The notes beneath the pieces are model-generated. The model was not told the origin of the DNA. It worked only from the letters and a program-made list of their open reading frames with translations, and ran no database searches. A DNA stretch of 6,225 bases from contig JAGLDT010000223.1 of assembly GCA_023145485.1 (NCBI GenBank), forward strand, positions 1 to 6,225, given 5' to 3'. This document shows, in pieces, positions 6,118 to 6,225 of the stretch. The first letter of the stretch is position 1. Each line of letters starts with the position of its first letter. The position numbers and the translations under genes were made by a program. The stretch comes from Cocleimonas sp. (GTDB lineage: Bacteria > Pseudomonadota > Gammaproteobacteria > Thiotrichales > Thiotrichaceae).

Positions 6118-6225
6118 TGTCAACTAGCGATTCAGAGTATTGATACGTTAAGTTTTTCTCTAAATAAAGAAATATCAACTAGTTATGAAGTATAAGTAGA
6201 TATATATAGCACGAAAAATATTTAT
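6118..6225 (+). other. AT-rich sequence after accC, no gene seen
   Basis: The octamer TCAACTAG occurs twice in direct orientation (6120-6127 and 6175-6182), 55 bases apart; the second copy overlaps the palindrome AACTAGTT at 6178-6185. TTGATA at 6140-6145 followed after 17 bases by AATAAA (6163-6168) is a marginal promoter-like pair that could serve a gene beyond the window. No GC-rich hairpin with a T tract, and so no convincing terminator for accC, was found. Confidence 0.3.

Noticed and set aside
6098..6159. AGAAACTTA/TAAGTTTTTCT pairing at the end of accC as a terminator
   Set aside because: The loop is over 40 bases, the stem is AT-rich and bulged, and it begins inside the coding sequence.
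1..6225. CRISPR arrays, insertion sequences, tRNA or rRNA genes, defence or other novel systems
   Set aside because: No regularly spaced repeats, transposase, tRNA-like cloverleaf or unfamiliar gene cluster was seen; the genes are all recognised housekeeping or surface-sugar functions plus one ComEA-like protein.

Overview
The window looks like ordinary chromosomal core DNA of a gammaproteobacterium with moderately low GC (roughly 40%, judged by eye). The best clue is the aroQ-accB-accC gene order, which is common in that class. The proteins read cleanly as full-length family members. Genus cannot be assigned from the sequence.

Left half, minus strand (about 23-2831): a two-gene GDP-mannose cassette, manC followed by manB, overlapping by a few bases. 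ManC carries an N-terminal guanylyltransferase domain and a C-terminal cupin of the type II phosphomannose isomerase family. ManB is a CpsG-type phosphomannomutase. Together they can in principle convert fructose-6-phosphate to GDP-mannose, the precursor of capsule, O-antigen and exopolysaccharide mannose, fucose or rhamnose-type sugars. Upstream of manC, still on the minus strand, is a gene for a secreted ComEA-like helix-hairpin-helix protein (2935-3447) with an unusual lysine/glutamate-rich tail. A strong intrinsic terminator (2870-2898) separates it from manC.

Middle (3448-3795): a 348-bp divergent intergenic region. It holds a plausible extended -10 promoter for the ComEA-like gene, a sizeable imperfect inverted repeat with a small nested hairpin, and weak promoter-like sequences facing aroQ. 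No convincing gene was found in it.

Right half, plus strand (3796-6117): aroQ (type II 3-dehydroquinase, shikimate pathway), accB (biotin carboxyl carrier protein) and accC (biotin carboxylase). AccB and AccC are partners in the first half-reaction of acetyl-CoA carboxylase. All key catalytic residues that could be checked are present. The last 108 bases are AT-rich and hold no recognisable gene.

No previously undescribed system was found. The points worth a second look are modest: the charged tail of the ComEA-like protein, the terminator placed just ahead of manC, and the structured divergent intergenic region.
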